From Mesorhizobium sp. WSM2240 (GTDB lineage Bacteria; Pseudomonadota; Alphaproteobacteria; Rhizobiales; Rhizobiaceae): a DNA stretch of 64,000 nucleotides. The notes beneath the pieces were generated by a model, which saw only the letters and a program-made list of their open reading frames with translations, had not been told where the DNA came from and did not search any database. Positions 1-9,293 of this stretch are shown here, one piece after another (positions within the stretch are counted from its first letter, which is position 1; each line of letters opens with the position of its first letter). Position numbers and translations under genes: made by a program. Location: the NCBI RefSeq assembly GCF_040438645.1, contig NZ_CP159253.1:2046001-2110000 (forward strand). The letters run 5' to 3'.

Positions 1-59
1 AGCACGTCATGGACCTTTACGGCCGCGTGAAAGTGGGCACCCAGGTCGTCGTCATGTGA
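1..59 (+). CDS. L,D-transpeptidase (YkuD-like), 3' end only
   Basis: Only the last 18 codons are in the window, in the frame starting at base 3, ending HVMDLYGRVKVGTQVVVM and a TGA at 57-59. The block DLYxRVxVGTxVVV is how many alphaproteobacterial L,D-transpeptidases of the ErfK/YkuD family end; these periplasmic enzymes make 3-3 peptidoglycan cross-links or attach lipoproteins. The catalytic Cys region is outside the window, so the call rests on the tail alone. A strong hairpin terminator follows directly. Confidence 0.5.
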   Translation, partial: HVMDLYGRVKVGTQVVVM

Positions 60-82
60 ATACCGCTTCCGCGGCAGCGAAG

Positions 83-110
83 GGCCGGCGACACCGCCGG
101 CCTTTTTGTT
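83..110 (+). terminator. Rho-independent terminator after the L,D-transpeptidase-like gene
   Basis: A perfect 8-bp stem (83-90 GGCCGGCG with 95-102 CGCCGGCC), a 4-nt loop ACAC, and then TTTTTGTT. It ends the upstream gene and separates it from pyrG. Confidence 0.85.
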
Positions 111-195
111 TGCGCGGGCAAATCCCATACAGCGCCAGCAGGAAAAACCGTTTCCGAAGGATTTTCCTCTGGCGGAATCAATCCCGGAGCGTTAA

Positions 196-1836
<1,641 letters not shown>

Positions 1837-1864
1837 GGCCCCGCCTGGCGCGGTTCCTGTTAGG

Positions 1865-2539
1865 TCAGACGACTTGCTCGGCGGCCGACATCAATTCCTC
1901 GCGGCTCGGCGCTCCGAACATCCGGCGGCCACCTTCAGGAACCTCTGTGAAGCTCCAGCGCACGACACCGTCGCGGTCGAGCAGGAATTGGCCGAACAAC
2001 TGGCCTTGTCCCGTAGCGATCATCTGCTCGTCGTCCTCGGTGATTTCATAGCCGTCCTTCTCGTTGAGGACCTCGGACGCGGTTATCGGATCCATCGGCT
2101 CCGGCAGTTCCGGCAGGTCCATCTTCATCGACATGGCGGTGCCAACGCTCATCTTGTACGGCCATTCGGTTTGGTTCTCGGTGAATTCGAGGTTCGGCAG
2201 ACCGAAGGCGCGGTGCGAGGTCCGCTCGGGATCGGACGCCGCGAGCAGATCGGGCATCGGCCGATAGCGGAAATAAAGGCGCGCGCGCTCGATCGGCGTG
2301 TTGACGACAGCCAGCGATTCAACCCCTCTTTCGCGCAAAGCCCTATCGATTTGCGCCTGTGCTGCGATGTGGCGCCGGCAGAATGGGCAATGCAGACCGC
2401 GGAACAGGCCGATCAAGAGCGGCTTTTGCCCACGGTAATCGTCGATGGCGATCTTCCCGTCACGGGTAATCGCCTCGAGCACGATATTTGGCGCGCGGTC
2501 GCCCGGCTGCAACGGGCCTTCGGAATGACGCTCGGACAT
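1865..2539 (-). CDS. Peroxiredoxin-like AhpC/TSA family protein
   Basis: 224 residues with a thioredoxin-fold redoxin domain. An LHCPFCRRH motif with Cys51 and Cys54 lies after a strand/loop FRGLHCPFC, the place of the peroxidatic cysteine in AhpC/TSA proteins. The CPFC spacing is closer to thioredoxin/glutaredoxin-type disulfide pairs than to classical 2-Cys peroxiredoxins, so the substrate (peroxide or a protein disulfide) is uncertain. There is no signal peptide, so it is probably cytoplasmic. It starts 20 bp after the stop of the large cyclase/ATPase gene on the same strand and is probably co-transcribed with it, which hints that the regulator responds to or controls a redox condition. 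Confidence 0.8.
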   Translation of the reverse strand: MSERHSEGPLQPGDRAPNIVLEAITRDGKIAIDDYRGQKPLLIGLFRGLHCPFCRRHIAAQAQIDRALRERGVESLAVVNTPIERARLYFRYRPMPDLLAASDPERTSHRAFGLPNLEFTENQTEWPYKMSVGTAMSMKMDLPELPEPMDPITASEVLNEKDGYEITEDDEQMIATGQGQLFGQFLLDRDGVVRWSFTEVPEGGRRMFGAPSREELMSAAEQVV

Positions 2540-2559
2540 ATCCAGTTTCCTCTACCCGG

Positions 2560-5500
2560 CTAATCGAGAAACGGCAGCACGACCAACCCTTCGGGATCGA
2601 GCCCGTGCTGGGCGCATACATCCTGCGCCAGGGAAAAATACCGCTCGGCCTCGGCCATTTCGCCTATGTCGAGGCTCAGCGTGGCAAGGCCATCATAGCA
2701 CGGAAAAAGCATCTGCGGCTCGCCTGTTTCCCGTGCCACCTCCAGCGCCTCATTGTAACAGCGTGCAGCGAGATCGGGCTCGGCATGGCATTGATGGATC
2801 TGCCCGAGAACGATCAGCGGGACAGGCAGGTGCTCGCGCTGGTCGAGTGCGCGGTCGAGTTCGATCGCCTTTTTAGCGGCGGGAACGCCCTCGCTGCCAC
2901 AGCGGTCGGTGAAGGTGCAACTGGCGACAGCGAGATTGGCGAGAAGGCGCGCCTGGAAACCGAAATCGCCGATACGGCGCGCCACGTCGAGGCCTCTCCG
3001 GCACACCTCCATGGCCTGCGCCGGATCGATCACAGTGTAGAGCACGCCAAGATTCGTGTAGCCCCGGCAGGCCGCGCTGAGCAGACCGGCGGCTTCGGCG
3101 ACCGCGACGCTCCGCTCGACCTCCCGCAGGGCTTCGCGGCTCCGTCCGAGACGCGCCAGCGCGACCCCTTTTGTGTTGAGCGCCTCTGCCGTTGCGTGCG
3201 CCGCCTCTAGCTTGGTCTCCTCGTCGGCATCCAGCGGCAGCGCTTCGGCGTGGCCGAGCGCGTCATCCGCCCATTTGACGGCGGCGGCGTGCTCGCCGAT
3301 ACGAAACGCCAGGCGGCCACGCTCCTGGAGCAGAAGCGCCTGCTCGATTCGCGCATCCGTTCCTTCAAGCGACAGAGCCGCTTCGGCATAGTGCGCCTCC
3401 GCCTGGCTTCGCTTGCCGGCTTCCCAAAGCAGTCGGCCGAGTTTTCGCAGTATCCGCGCCGCCCCGGCGCGATCGCCCGTGGCCCGGCAAGCCTCGAGCA
3501 CCGTCCGGTAGTGTTCATAGGCCGCACCGCGCCGGCCCGTCGAGCCGCAAAGGTCGGCGATGCGCTCGCATAGGGAAAGCCTGAGCTCCATGGATTCCGG
3601 ATCATTGACAATTGCCGTCAGCGCTTGCTGGTAATGGCGGATAGCGTCGTCATTTGCGTAAATCGTGCGCGCCCGGTCGCCGGCCGCGCGTAAATAGCGC
3701 GCACCTTTTGGCCTGTTCGCGCTCAGGCTGAAATGATGGCCGAGCTGCAGCAGGTCTTCGAGGTGCTCTGGCTCTTGGCCGCATGATTGTTCCAATGCCG
3801 TCCCGACCTGCCCGTGCATTTCGGTGCGCCGCCGCAGAAGAAGGTTTTGGTAGATCACGTCCTGGAGCAAGGCCTGGGTGAAACGATAGGATTGCGACGC
3901 GATCGAGCTAATGTCGGCCACCTCCTCGATGATTTCGGCATCGCAGAGCAGATCGAGCCCTGTCTCGATTTTCTTCGGGTCGGCCGAAACAGCGGCAAGC
4001 AGCGTTGCGTCGAAACGCGGGCCGAGGACCGCTGCTTCTTGGGCCAGCCTGCGCACTTCGGGCTGCAGCCTGTCCATCCGAGCGAGCAGCATCGCCTGAA
4101 TGCTCGCCGGAATTTCAGCCGCAGTTTCACTCGCTGCAGCCCGCCAATGAGGCCCATCGCGCACTAGAACCCCGCTCTCGATGAAGCCGCGCACGATCTC
4201 CTCGACGAATAGCGGGTTTCCGCCGGCACGTTCGAGAATCCGGCTGCCGAGAGTGTTTAACGTCTTGTTCCAGCCTTGGCCGAAAAGTGAGGCGAGCAGC
4301 TTGCGCCCATCATTATCGTCGAGCGGAGCGAGGCGGAGCGTCGTATGGCTGATCCGGCTTGAATCGAGTTGTTCCACCTCGAATGTCGGGCGATGGGTGA
4401 ACACCAGCATCAGCCGCCGCCGCTCCAGCCGGTCCATCAGGAATTGCAGCGCCTCCAGCGACACCGCATCGGCCCAGTGCAAATCCTCCACCACTATCAG
4501 CAGCGGCCCGAGAGCCAGCCGCCTTTCGAAAATGGTGCGGATGGCAAAGAAGATCTGCCTGCGGAGTTGTTCAGGTTCGACATGCCGTAGGGCGCCGTCC
4601 GGATCGCCGAGGCCGATGACATGGAACAGAAGCGGCGTCAGACGGGTCGCCTCCTCATCGTCCAGGCCGAGTTCGCCCAGCAGGTCGGAAAGCCTTGCCC
4701 TGGTTTCAGCTACGGGGCCGCCTTGCGGCATGCCGGCGGCGCTCCGAACGACGGCGGCAAGCGTACCATAGGACTGCTCTCCGAGCGGCGAGCAGGCCGC
4801 CTGTCTGATCGCGACCCCGGTAAAGCGCTCTTCTTCGCGGATGCGGGCGATGAATTCGTTGACCAGCCGCGACTTGCCGATGCCCGCTTCTCCGACCAGC
4901 CGCACCAGCTGGGCCGAACCCCTGCATGCGAGATCGAGGCTGGCCAGCATCCGCTCGAGTTCGGCGTCGCGCCCGATCAGTGAGGCGCTGAGGCCCAGCG
5001 CCTCCAACCCACGCGCCGGACGCGGGGCTTCGCGCAGACCCTGCAGGCGGTAGACCGGTGTGCTTCCGGTCTTGCCGCGCAGAGTGGTCTCGCCGAGCGT
5101 CTCGAAGGAGAAGGCGTGCCGGGTGAGACGCTGGGTCAGTGGACCGACCAGCACCTCGCCGGGTGGCGCCATCGATTGCAGCCGTTGGGCGGTGTTCACC
5201 GTATCGCCGGTCACCGAGTAGGATTTGGCGGTTCCCGCACCGAAACCGCCGGTGACCACCGGCCCGGTGTTGACGCCGATGTGGAGGACCGGCGGCGAGC
5301 CGGCCCGCGCCTGCCAGCGCTCGCCCATGCGCGAGGCCCGCGCGACCATGTCGAGGGCGGCGCGAAGCGCGCGCTCCGGGTCGTCCTCATGCGCGACCGG
5401 CGCGCCGAACAGCGCCAGCAGCGCGTCACCGATGAATTTGTCGACGAAGCCGCCGAAACTCTGCACCGCTTCGGTAAGCTCCTCGAACAGATCGTTTTGC

Positions 5501-5832
5501 AGGGCCCGCATGAGTTCCGGGTCGATCTGCTCGGAGAGTGCGGTGAAGCCGCTGAGATCGGCGAACAGAACCGTGACGGTGCGGCGGTCGGCATCCGCGG
5601 CGGGCAGGGCGGCTTGCTTAACCTTGCCCGCCGGCGCTGGCGCCGCCGCACGGCTAGAAAGGCTTCCGGCAGCCCCGGTATTGTCCGTCGGGGTGCCGCA
5701 TTTCGGGCAGAAAGCAAAGTCGGGCGGACACGGATAGCCGCAGCCAGAGCAGGCTTTTGGTTGCCTGATGCCGCATTTCGGGCAGAAGGCAAAGCCGCTC
5801 TGGACCTCGAAACCGCAACCCGCGCAGTTCAT
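2560..5832 (-). CDS. Zinc-ribbon/class III nucleotide cyclase/AAA-type ATPase/TPR regulatory protein
   Basis: 1090 residues in four parts. Two tandem zinc ribbons lie at the N terminus (Cys3/6/17/20 and Cys28/31/42/45), followed by an Ala/Pro-rich linker. A class III adenylate/guanylate cyclase domain spans about 84-255, with both metal aspartates (Asp92 in LFADLSGFT, Asp136 in DKFIGDA) and Lys132 just before GD, so it looks catalytically intact. An AAA/STAND-like ATPase follows, with Walker A GEAGIGKS at 314-321 and a Walker B-like LLIVVEDLHWAD. The C-terminal third is tetratricopeptide repeats. Such proteins are common in rhizobia as predicted signal-transducing ATPases with a cyclase; ligand and target are generally unknown. 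The downstream peroxiredoxin-like gene follows after 20 bp. Function beyond probable cAMP synthesis is inference. Confidence 0.88.
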   Translation of the reverse strand: MNCAGCGFEVQSGFAFCPKCGIRQPKACSGCGYPCPPDFAFCPKCGTPTDNTGAAGSLSSRAAAPAPAGKVKQAALPAADADRRTVTVLFADLSGFTALSEQIDPELMRALQNDLFEELTEAVQSFGGFVDKFIGDALLALFGAPVAHEDDPERALRAALDMVARASRMGERWQARAGSPPVLHIGVNTGPVVTGGFGAGTAKSYSVTGDTVNTAQRLQSMAPPGEVLVGPLTQRLTRHAFSFETLGETTLRGKTGSTPVYRLQGLREAPRPARGLEALGLSASLIGRDAELERMLASLDLACRGSAQLVRLVGEAGIGKSRLVNEFIARIREEERFTGVAIRQAACSPLGEQSYGTLAAVVRSAAGMPQGGPVAETRARLSDLLGELGLDDEEATRLTPLLFHVIGLGDPDGALRHVEPEQLRRQIFFAIRTIFERRLALGPLLIVVEDLHWADAVSLEALQFLMDRLERRRLMLVFTHRPTFEVEQLDSSRISHTTLRLAPLDDNDGRKLLASLFGQGWNKTLNTLGSRILERAGGNPLFVEEIVRGFIESGVLVRDGPHWRAAASETAAEIPASIQAMLLARMDRLQPEVRRLAQEAAVLGPRFDATLLAAVSADPKKIETGLDLLCDAEIIEEVADISSIASQSYRFTQALLQDVIYQNLLLRRRTEMHGQVGTALEQSCGQEPEHLEDLLQLGHHFSLSANRPKGARYLRAAGDRARTIYANDDAIRHYQQALTAIVNDPESMELRLSLCERIADLCGSTGRRGAAYEHYRTVLEACRATGDRAGAARILRKLGRLLWEAGKRSQAEAHYAEAALSLEGTDARIEQALLLQERGRLAFRIGEHAAAVKWADDALGHAEALPLDADEETKLEAAHATAEALNTKGVALARLGRSREALREVERSVAVAEAAGLLSAACRGYTNLGVLYTVIDPAQAMEVCRRGLDVARRIGDFGFQARLLANLAVASCTFTDRCGSEGVPAAKKAIELDRALDQREHLPVPLIVLGQIHQCHAEPDLAARCYNEALEVARETGEPQMLFPCYDGLATLSLDIGEMAEAERYFSLAQDVCAQHGLDPEGLVVLPFLD

Positions 5833-6043
5833 CGATCGACCTCACAGGATCATCGATGGACCCCGGACCAGTGTCCGAAGCCCTTCAAATCCGCGAATGA
5901 GAATGGACCTGTAAGGGTAAACGGGCAAGCAGCGTGGATAAAACTCCCCCTGGCGGGACGCCACGATGCGCAGAAACCAATGTGAAATAAAAGACTTATC
6001 GAACCAGAGTGCCTGCCGGCCGATGAAATTTGTTCACAGGGCC

Positions 6044-6901
6044 CTATCCGGCCGTCTTTAGCCAGCGCCTTGCCGCGTAAAGCGACACCGCCGCGGCATT
6101 CGAGACGTTGAGCGAGCGGATCGCGCCAGGCATGTCGAGACGGGCAAGTGTGGTCACGGTCTCGCGCGTCCGCTGGCGCAGGCCCTTTCCCTCGGCGCCG
6201 AGCACGAGCGCAATTTTTCCGCCGGAAAAACTTGGCTCCAGTTCGGCCGGTCCGTCCGAATCGAGCCCGATCGTCTGGAAGCCTGCGTCATGTAGCTGGC
6301 CGAGAGCGTCGGCGAGGTTCTTCACCTCGATCTGGTCGATATGTTCCAGCGCACCCGACGCTGCCTTGGCCAGCACGCCGGATTCCTGCGGGCTGTGCCG
6401 CGCCGTCGTGATCAGGGCGCCTGCGCCGAAAGCGACCGCCGAGCGCATGATCGCGCCGACATTGTGCGGGTCCGTCACCTGATCGAGCACCAGCGCCAGT
6501 TTCGTGTTGCCGAGCGCGTCGAGCCGCTTCGGCTTCAGCGGCTCGGCCTCGATGAGCACGCCCTGATGTACGGCGTCGCTGCCGGTGATCTTGTCGATAT
6601 CGCGCGGCTCGACGATCTCGGCCGGGAAGGGCAGGGCTGCGATGTCGCCGATCTCCAGCCGCTCGGCGGCGTTGCGGGTCACCAGCATCCTTTTGATCTT
6701 GCGGCGCGGATTATCGATCGCCGCGCGCACCGTATGCAAGCCGTAGAGCCTGAGCAGGCCGTCGGCAGCTGGCTCGCCGGGCGGAGTGGAAGGGCGCGGA
6801 CGAAAGGCCGGGGGACCGCCCGCCTTCTGGTCGCGGAAAGTCCGCCGCAGCTTGGCGTAATGCGTGTCCTTGGGCGTTTTGGCTTTCTTGTCGTCGCTCA
6901 T
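6044..6901 (-). CDS. rlmB: 23S rRNA (guanosine-2'-O-)-methyltransferase, SpoU/TrmH family
   Basis: 285 residues from the ATG at 6901, which begins MSDDKKAKTPKDTHY after a GGAA ribosome-binding site. A longer frame to 7015 exists but its extra residues look non-coding and overlap the tRNA promoter. The protein has an N-terminal substrate-binding domain (LYGLHTVRAAI) and a SpoU knotted methyltransferase domain. All three SpoU motifs are present: LDQVTDPHNVGAIMRSA, LVLGAEGKGL and IRSLNVSNAAAVSLY. RlmB methylates G2251 of 23S rRNA in E. coli. Which of the TrmH-type targets applies here is inferred from similarity, and other TrmH-family methylases cannot be excluded. Confidence 0.88.
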   Translation of the reverse strand: MSDDKKAKTPKDTHYAKLRRTFRDQKAGGPPAFRPRPSTPPGEPAADGLLRLYGLHTVRAAIDNPRRKIKRMLVTRNAAERLEIGDIAALPFPAEIVEPRDIDKITGSDAVHQGVLIEAEPLKPKRLDALGNTKLALVLDQVTDPHNVGAIMRSAVAFGAGALITTARHSPQESGVLAKAASGALEHIDQIEVKNLADALGQLHDAGFQTIGLDSDGPAELEPSFSGGKIALVLGAEGKGLRQRTRETVTTLARLDMPGAIRSLNVSNAAAVSLYAARRWLKTAG

Positions 6902-6989
6902 GGCCGTTCCTATATCCGCGGCCCGGCGCTTTGGATAGGCGGAGCAAACCAAGCCGGCGGAATTTCGCGGCGAAATGCCTGCCCTGCGG

Positions 6990-7018
6990 TTGACAGGATT
7001 TTGTCGTGCCGCCATAAG
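6990..7018 (+). promoter_or_regulatory. Sigma-70-type promoter for tRNA-Tyr/tRNA-Gly
   Basis: A -35 element TTGACA (6990-6995), a 17-bp spacer, and a -10 element CATAAG (7013-7018). Transcription would start near 7025, about 80 bases before tRNA-Tyr, and diverges from rlmB. The consensus -35 and exact spacing are the evidence. Confidence 0.55.
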
Positions 7019-7103
7019 GCGCTTCGCGATGCCGGGCAGGTCATTGATCTTGTTGCCGGTCCCGCGAAAAAATGCCTCGCAGCATGGCTCCCGGCAGCAG
7101 TTT

Positions 7104-7188
7104 GGAGAGGTGCCCGAGTGGTTAAAGGGGACGGACTGTAAATCCGTTGGCTCAGCCTACGTTGGTTCGAATCCAACCCTCTCCACCA
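7104..7188 (+). tRNA. tRNA-Tyr (anticodon GTA)
   Basis: The acceptor stem GGAGAGG (7104-7110) pairs with CCTCTCC (7178-7184), followed by discriminator A and an encoded CCA at 7186-7188. The anticodon loop reads CTGTAAA, giving GTA. The long variable arm marks a class II tRNA, as expected for bacterial tRNA-Tyr. The TTCGAAT T-loop is intact. Confidence 0.96.
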
Positions 7189-7264
7189 CTGCCGGCCCGG
7201 AAGCCCAGTGACGGTCCGAAAGCGGTATCGCTTTTCGGAACGGATCATGCGAAGACAGCACGGC

Positions 7265-7338
7265 GCGGGTGTAGCTCAATGGTAGAGCAGCAGCCTTCCA
7301 AGCTGAATACGAGGGTTCGATTCCCTTCACCCGCTCCA
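7265..7338 (+). tRNA. tRNA-Gly (anticodon TCC)
   Basis: The acceptor stem GCGGGTG (7265-7271) pairs with CACCCGC (7328-7334), with discriminator T and an encoded CCA at 7336-7338. The anticodon loop CTTCCAA gives TCC. D-arm AGCTCAATGGTAGAGC and T-loop GTTCGAT are standard. It follows tRNA-Tyr by 76 bases and is probably part of the same transcript. Confidence 0.96.
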
Positions 7339-7347
7339 AAATCCCCC

Positions 7348-7731
7348 TTATGAACGTAAGACCGCATCCGGACTGCACATCTGCAGGCGGTTACCGAACG
7401 GATCGTGAAAACTGGCGAAGGTGACATAGCCCGGAAAGACCTGCGGGTCGTCGCAGGTCACACCGCGGCGGCGAAGCTCCTCGACGGCCGCGTGGCAATC
7501 TTCCACATCGAGCACCAGCGTCGTTCCGGTCGACGGCCGCCAGCCCGGTTCGGCCAGCGTGACCGAGACGTTGCCCGCGCCCTCGCGGCCTGACGAGAAC
7601 TCGATCCAGCCGGCTTCCGGCAGATCGTAGAGCGGCTCGCCGAACCCGAGAACATTGCGATAGAAATCGCGGGCGCGGTCGAGATCGCTGACCGGGATCG
7701 ATACGACATTGATGCCTTTGAAGAGGTTCAT
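7348..7731 (-). CDS. VOC (glyoxalase/bleomycin resistance) family protein
   Basis: 127 residues forming one vicinal-oxygen-chelate module pair. The N-terminal half has the typical VSIPVSDLDRARDFYRNVLGF, and the C-terminal half has LVLDVEDCHAAVEELRRRGV and FHDPFGNRLQM. VOC proteins are small metal enzymes or binding proteins (glyoxalase I, dioxygenases, antibiotic-binding proteins); the substrate cannot be read from the sequence. It lies antisense between tRNA-Gly and tuf, converging on the tRNA with a 9-bp gap, so it splits the usual tRNA-Tyr/Gly/tuf block. Confidence 0.85.
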   Translation of the reverse strand: MNLFKGINVVSIPVSDLDRARDFYRNVLGFGEPLYDLPEAGWIEFSSGREGAGNVSVTLAEPGWRPSTGTTLVLDVEDCHAAVEELRRRGVTCDDPQVFPGYVTFASFHDPFGNRLQMCSPDAVLRS

Positions 7732-7781
7732 GCTGGATGCCTCCTGGAATACTTATACGTCAGCGCCTAGGCGGGTGGGGC

Positions 7782-7810
7782 CTTCCGCTCGGAGCCGCCG
7801 ACACTATATA
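7782..7810 (+). promoter_or_regulatory. Possible promoter of the first tuf copy
   Basis: A TATATA -10-like box (7805-7810) lies 17 bp after a weak -35-like CTTCCG (7782-7787), about 134 bases before the tuf start. The VOC gene faces away here, so tuf needs either this promoter or readthrough from the tRNA operon. The -35 match is poor. Confidence 0.3.
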
Positions 7811-7943
7811 GCCGCTTTCGGCTGCGGAGCCGATTTCCAGAGCGACGGGAAGCCCGGCCAAAAGGCACTTGTCTTTTTTGGCTGTTCTCGCTAATCGCCC
7901 CGCATTCGAACGAGCTAATCCCTGTTGCCAAGGAAAGAATACA

Positions 7944-9119
7944 ATGGCCAAGAGTAAATTCGAGCGCACGAAGCCGCATGTGAACATTGGCACGATCGGC
8001 CATGTCGACCACGGCAAGACGTCGCTGACGGCTGCGATCACCAAGTATTTCGGCGAGTACAAGGCCTACGACCAGATCGACGCGGCGCCCGAGGAGAAGG
8101 CGCGCGGCATCACGATCTCGACGGCGCATGTCGAATACGAGACGCCGAACCGGCACTATGCGCATGTCGACTGCCCCGGCCACGCCGACTATGTGAAGAA
8201 CATGATCACCGGCGCCGCGCAGATGGACGGCGCGATCCTGGTGGTTTCGGCCGCCGACGGCCCGATGCCGCAGACTCGCGAGCACATCCTGCTTGCCCGC
8301 CAGGTCGGCGTGCCTTCGATCGTTGTGTTTCTTAACAAGGTCGACCAGGTCGACGACGCCGAGCTGCTTGAGCTGGTCGAGCTGGAGGTGCGCGAGCTCC
8401 TGTCGAAGAACGAGTTCCCCGGCGACGACATTCCGATCATCAAGGGCTCGGCTCTGGCCGCTCTCGAAGATTCGGACAAGAAGATCGGCGAGGACGCGAT
8501 CCGCGAGCTGATGGAAGCCGTCGACAGCTACATCCCGACGCCGGAGCGTCCGATCGACCAGCCCTTCCTGATGCCGATCGAGGACGTGTTCTCGATCTCG
8601 GGCCGCGGCACGGTGGTGACCGGGCGCGTCGAGCGCGGCGTGGTCAAGGTCGGCGAGGAGCTTGAGATCGTCGGCATCCGCCCAACCACCAAGACGACCT
8701 GCACGGGCGTTGAGATGTTCAGAAAACTGCTCGACCAGGGCCAGGCCGGCGACAATATCGGCGCGCTGTTGCGCGGCGTCGACCGCGAGGGCGTCGAGCG
8801 CGGCCAGGTTCTGGCCAAGCCCGGCTCGGTCAAGCCGCACAAGAAGTTCAAGGCCGAGGCCTACATCCTGACCAAGGAGGAGGGCGGGCGCCACACGCCG
8901 TTCTTCACCAACTACCGTCCGCAGTTCTACTTCCGCACGACCGACGTGACCGGCATCGTGTCGCTGGCCGAAGGCACCGAAATGGTGATGCCGGGCGACA
9001 ATGTGACGGTTGATGTCGAGCTGATCGTGCCGATCGCCATGGAGGAGAAGCTGCGCTTCGCCATCCGCGAAGGCGGCCGCACCGTCGGCGCCGGCGTCGT
9101 CGTGACTATCACCGAATAA
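7944..9119 (+). CDS. tufA: Elongation factor Tu (copy 1)
   Basis: 391 residues. It delivers aminoacyl-tRNA to the ribosome with GTP. The ATG at 7944 is preceded by AAGGAAAG; an in-frame extension to 7869 has no family support. P-loop GHVDHGKT at 19-26, DCPGH switch II and NKVD guanine motif are present, followed by the two beta-barrel domains. The protein is identical by eye to the second copy at 29991. The DNA differs at about 12 third-codon positions. It ends the tRNA-Tyr/Gly block and is followed by a duplicated piece of the tuf-rpsJ spacer. The A/B suffix is arbitrary. Confidence 0.98.
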   Translation: MAKSKFERTKPHVNIGTIGHVDHGKTSLTAAITKYFGEYKAYDQIDAAPEEKARGITISTAHVEYETPNRHYAHVDCPGHADYVKNMITGAAQMDGAILVVSAADGPMPQTREHILLARQVGVPSIVVFLNKVDQVDDAELLELVELEVRELLSKNEFPGDDIPIIKGSALAALEDSDKKIGEDAIRELMEAVDSYIPTPERPIDQPFLMPIEDVFSISGRGTVVTGRVERGVVKVGEELEIVGIRPTTKTTCTGVEMFRKLLDQGQAGDNIGALLRGVDREGVERGQVLAKPGSVKPHKKFKAEAYILTKEEGGRHTPFFTNYRPQFYFRTTDVTGIVSLAEGTEMVMPGDNVTVDVELIVPIAMEEKLRFAIREGGRTVGAGVVVTITE

Positions 9120-9136
9120 CAAATAACCGATCTGTC

Positions 9137-9156
9137 GCGGGCGGGACTTCGCCCGC
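9137..9156 (+). other. Hairpin in the tuf copy 1 3' spacer (duplicated)
   Basis: GCGGGCG (9137-9143) pairs with CGCCCGC (9150-9156) around a 6-nt loop. There is no T-run, so it is not a convincing terminator. The same hairpin lies between tuf copy 2 and rpsJ at 31184-31203. Confidence 0.6.
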
Positions 9157-9182
9157 GCCGCGCCAGAACAAGGAAAAGACGA

Positions 9183-9245
9183 ATGAACGGCCAGAATATC
9201 CAGCGTGGCCGTGACGCTCGTCGAGCAAGAGCAGCGTTGGCTTGA
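9183..9245 (+). pseudogene. rpsJ 5' fragment (scar of the tuf-rpsJ duplication)
   Basis: ATG at 9183 opens the first six codons of rpsJ (MNGQNI), with the same GGAAAAG ribosome-binding site as the real gene at 31230. Identity ends at 9201, and the frame continues through unrelated codons to a TGA at 9243-9245, giving only 20 codons. It cannot make S10. The signals for translating a short peptide are still in place. Confidence 0.85.
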
Positions 9246-9254
9246 AGGCCGAGC

Positions 9255-9287
9255 GAGGCGATGAAATCACTCATCGCCTCTCGTTTG
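9255..9287 (+). terminator. Hairpin, possible terminator of tuf copy 1
   Basis: A perfect 10-bp stem GAGGCGATGA (9255-9264) with TCATCGCCTC (9271-9280) and a 6-nt loop, followed by TCGTTTG. The T-run is weak, so termination is plausible but not assured. An in-frame ATG for the next gene at 9261 sits inside this stem, which argues against that ATG as a start. Confidence 0.45.
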
Positions 9288-9293
9288 AGGTAC

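Larger units (their letters stand above)
7944..9201 (+). repeat. 1258-bp direct repeat, copy 1 (tuf plus 3' spacer and rpsJ start)
   Basis: This block matches 29991-31248 at the same length. Homology starts at the tuf ATG; the two upstream sequences are unrelated. It runs past the stop through 63 bases of spacer, including the ribosome-binding site, and through the first 19 bases of rpsJ. It then stops abruptly. The 82 non-coding/rpsJ bases are identical in both copies. Confidence 0.93.

Noticed and set aside
6902..7015. 38-residue extension of RlmB
   Set aside because: The extension overlaps the tRNA promoter region and does not look like coding DNA; the ATG at 6901 has a ribosome-binding site.
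7944..9201. Insertion sequence or transposon carrying tuf
   Set aside because: No terminal inverted repeats, target duplication or transposase; the block is a plain duplication of the str-operon region.
9261..9293. Start of the GT8-like gene at the ATG at 9261
   Set aside because: This ATG lies inside a perfect 10-bp hairpin after tuf and has no good ribosome-binding site; ATG 9294 or 9363 is more likely.
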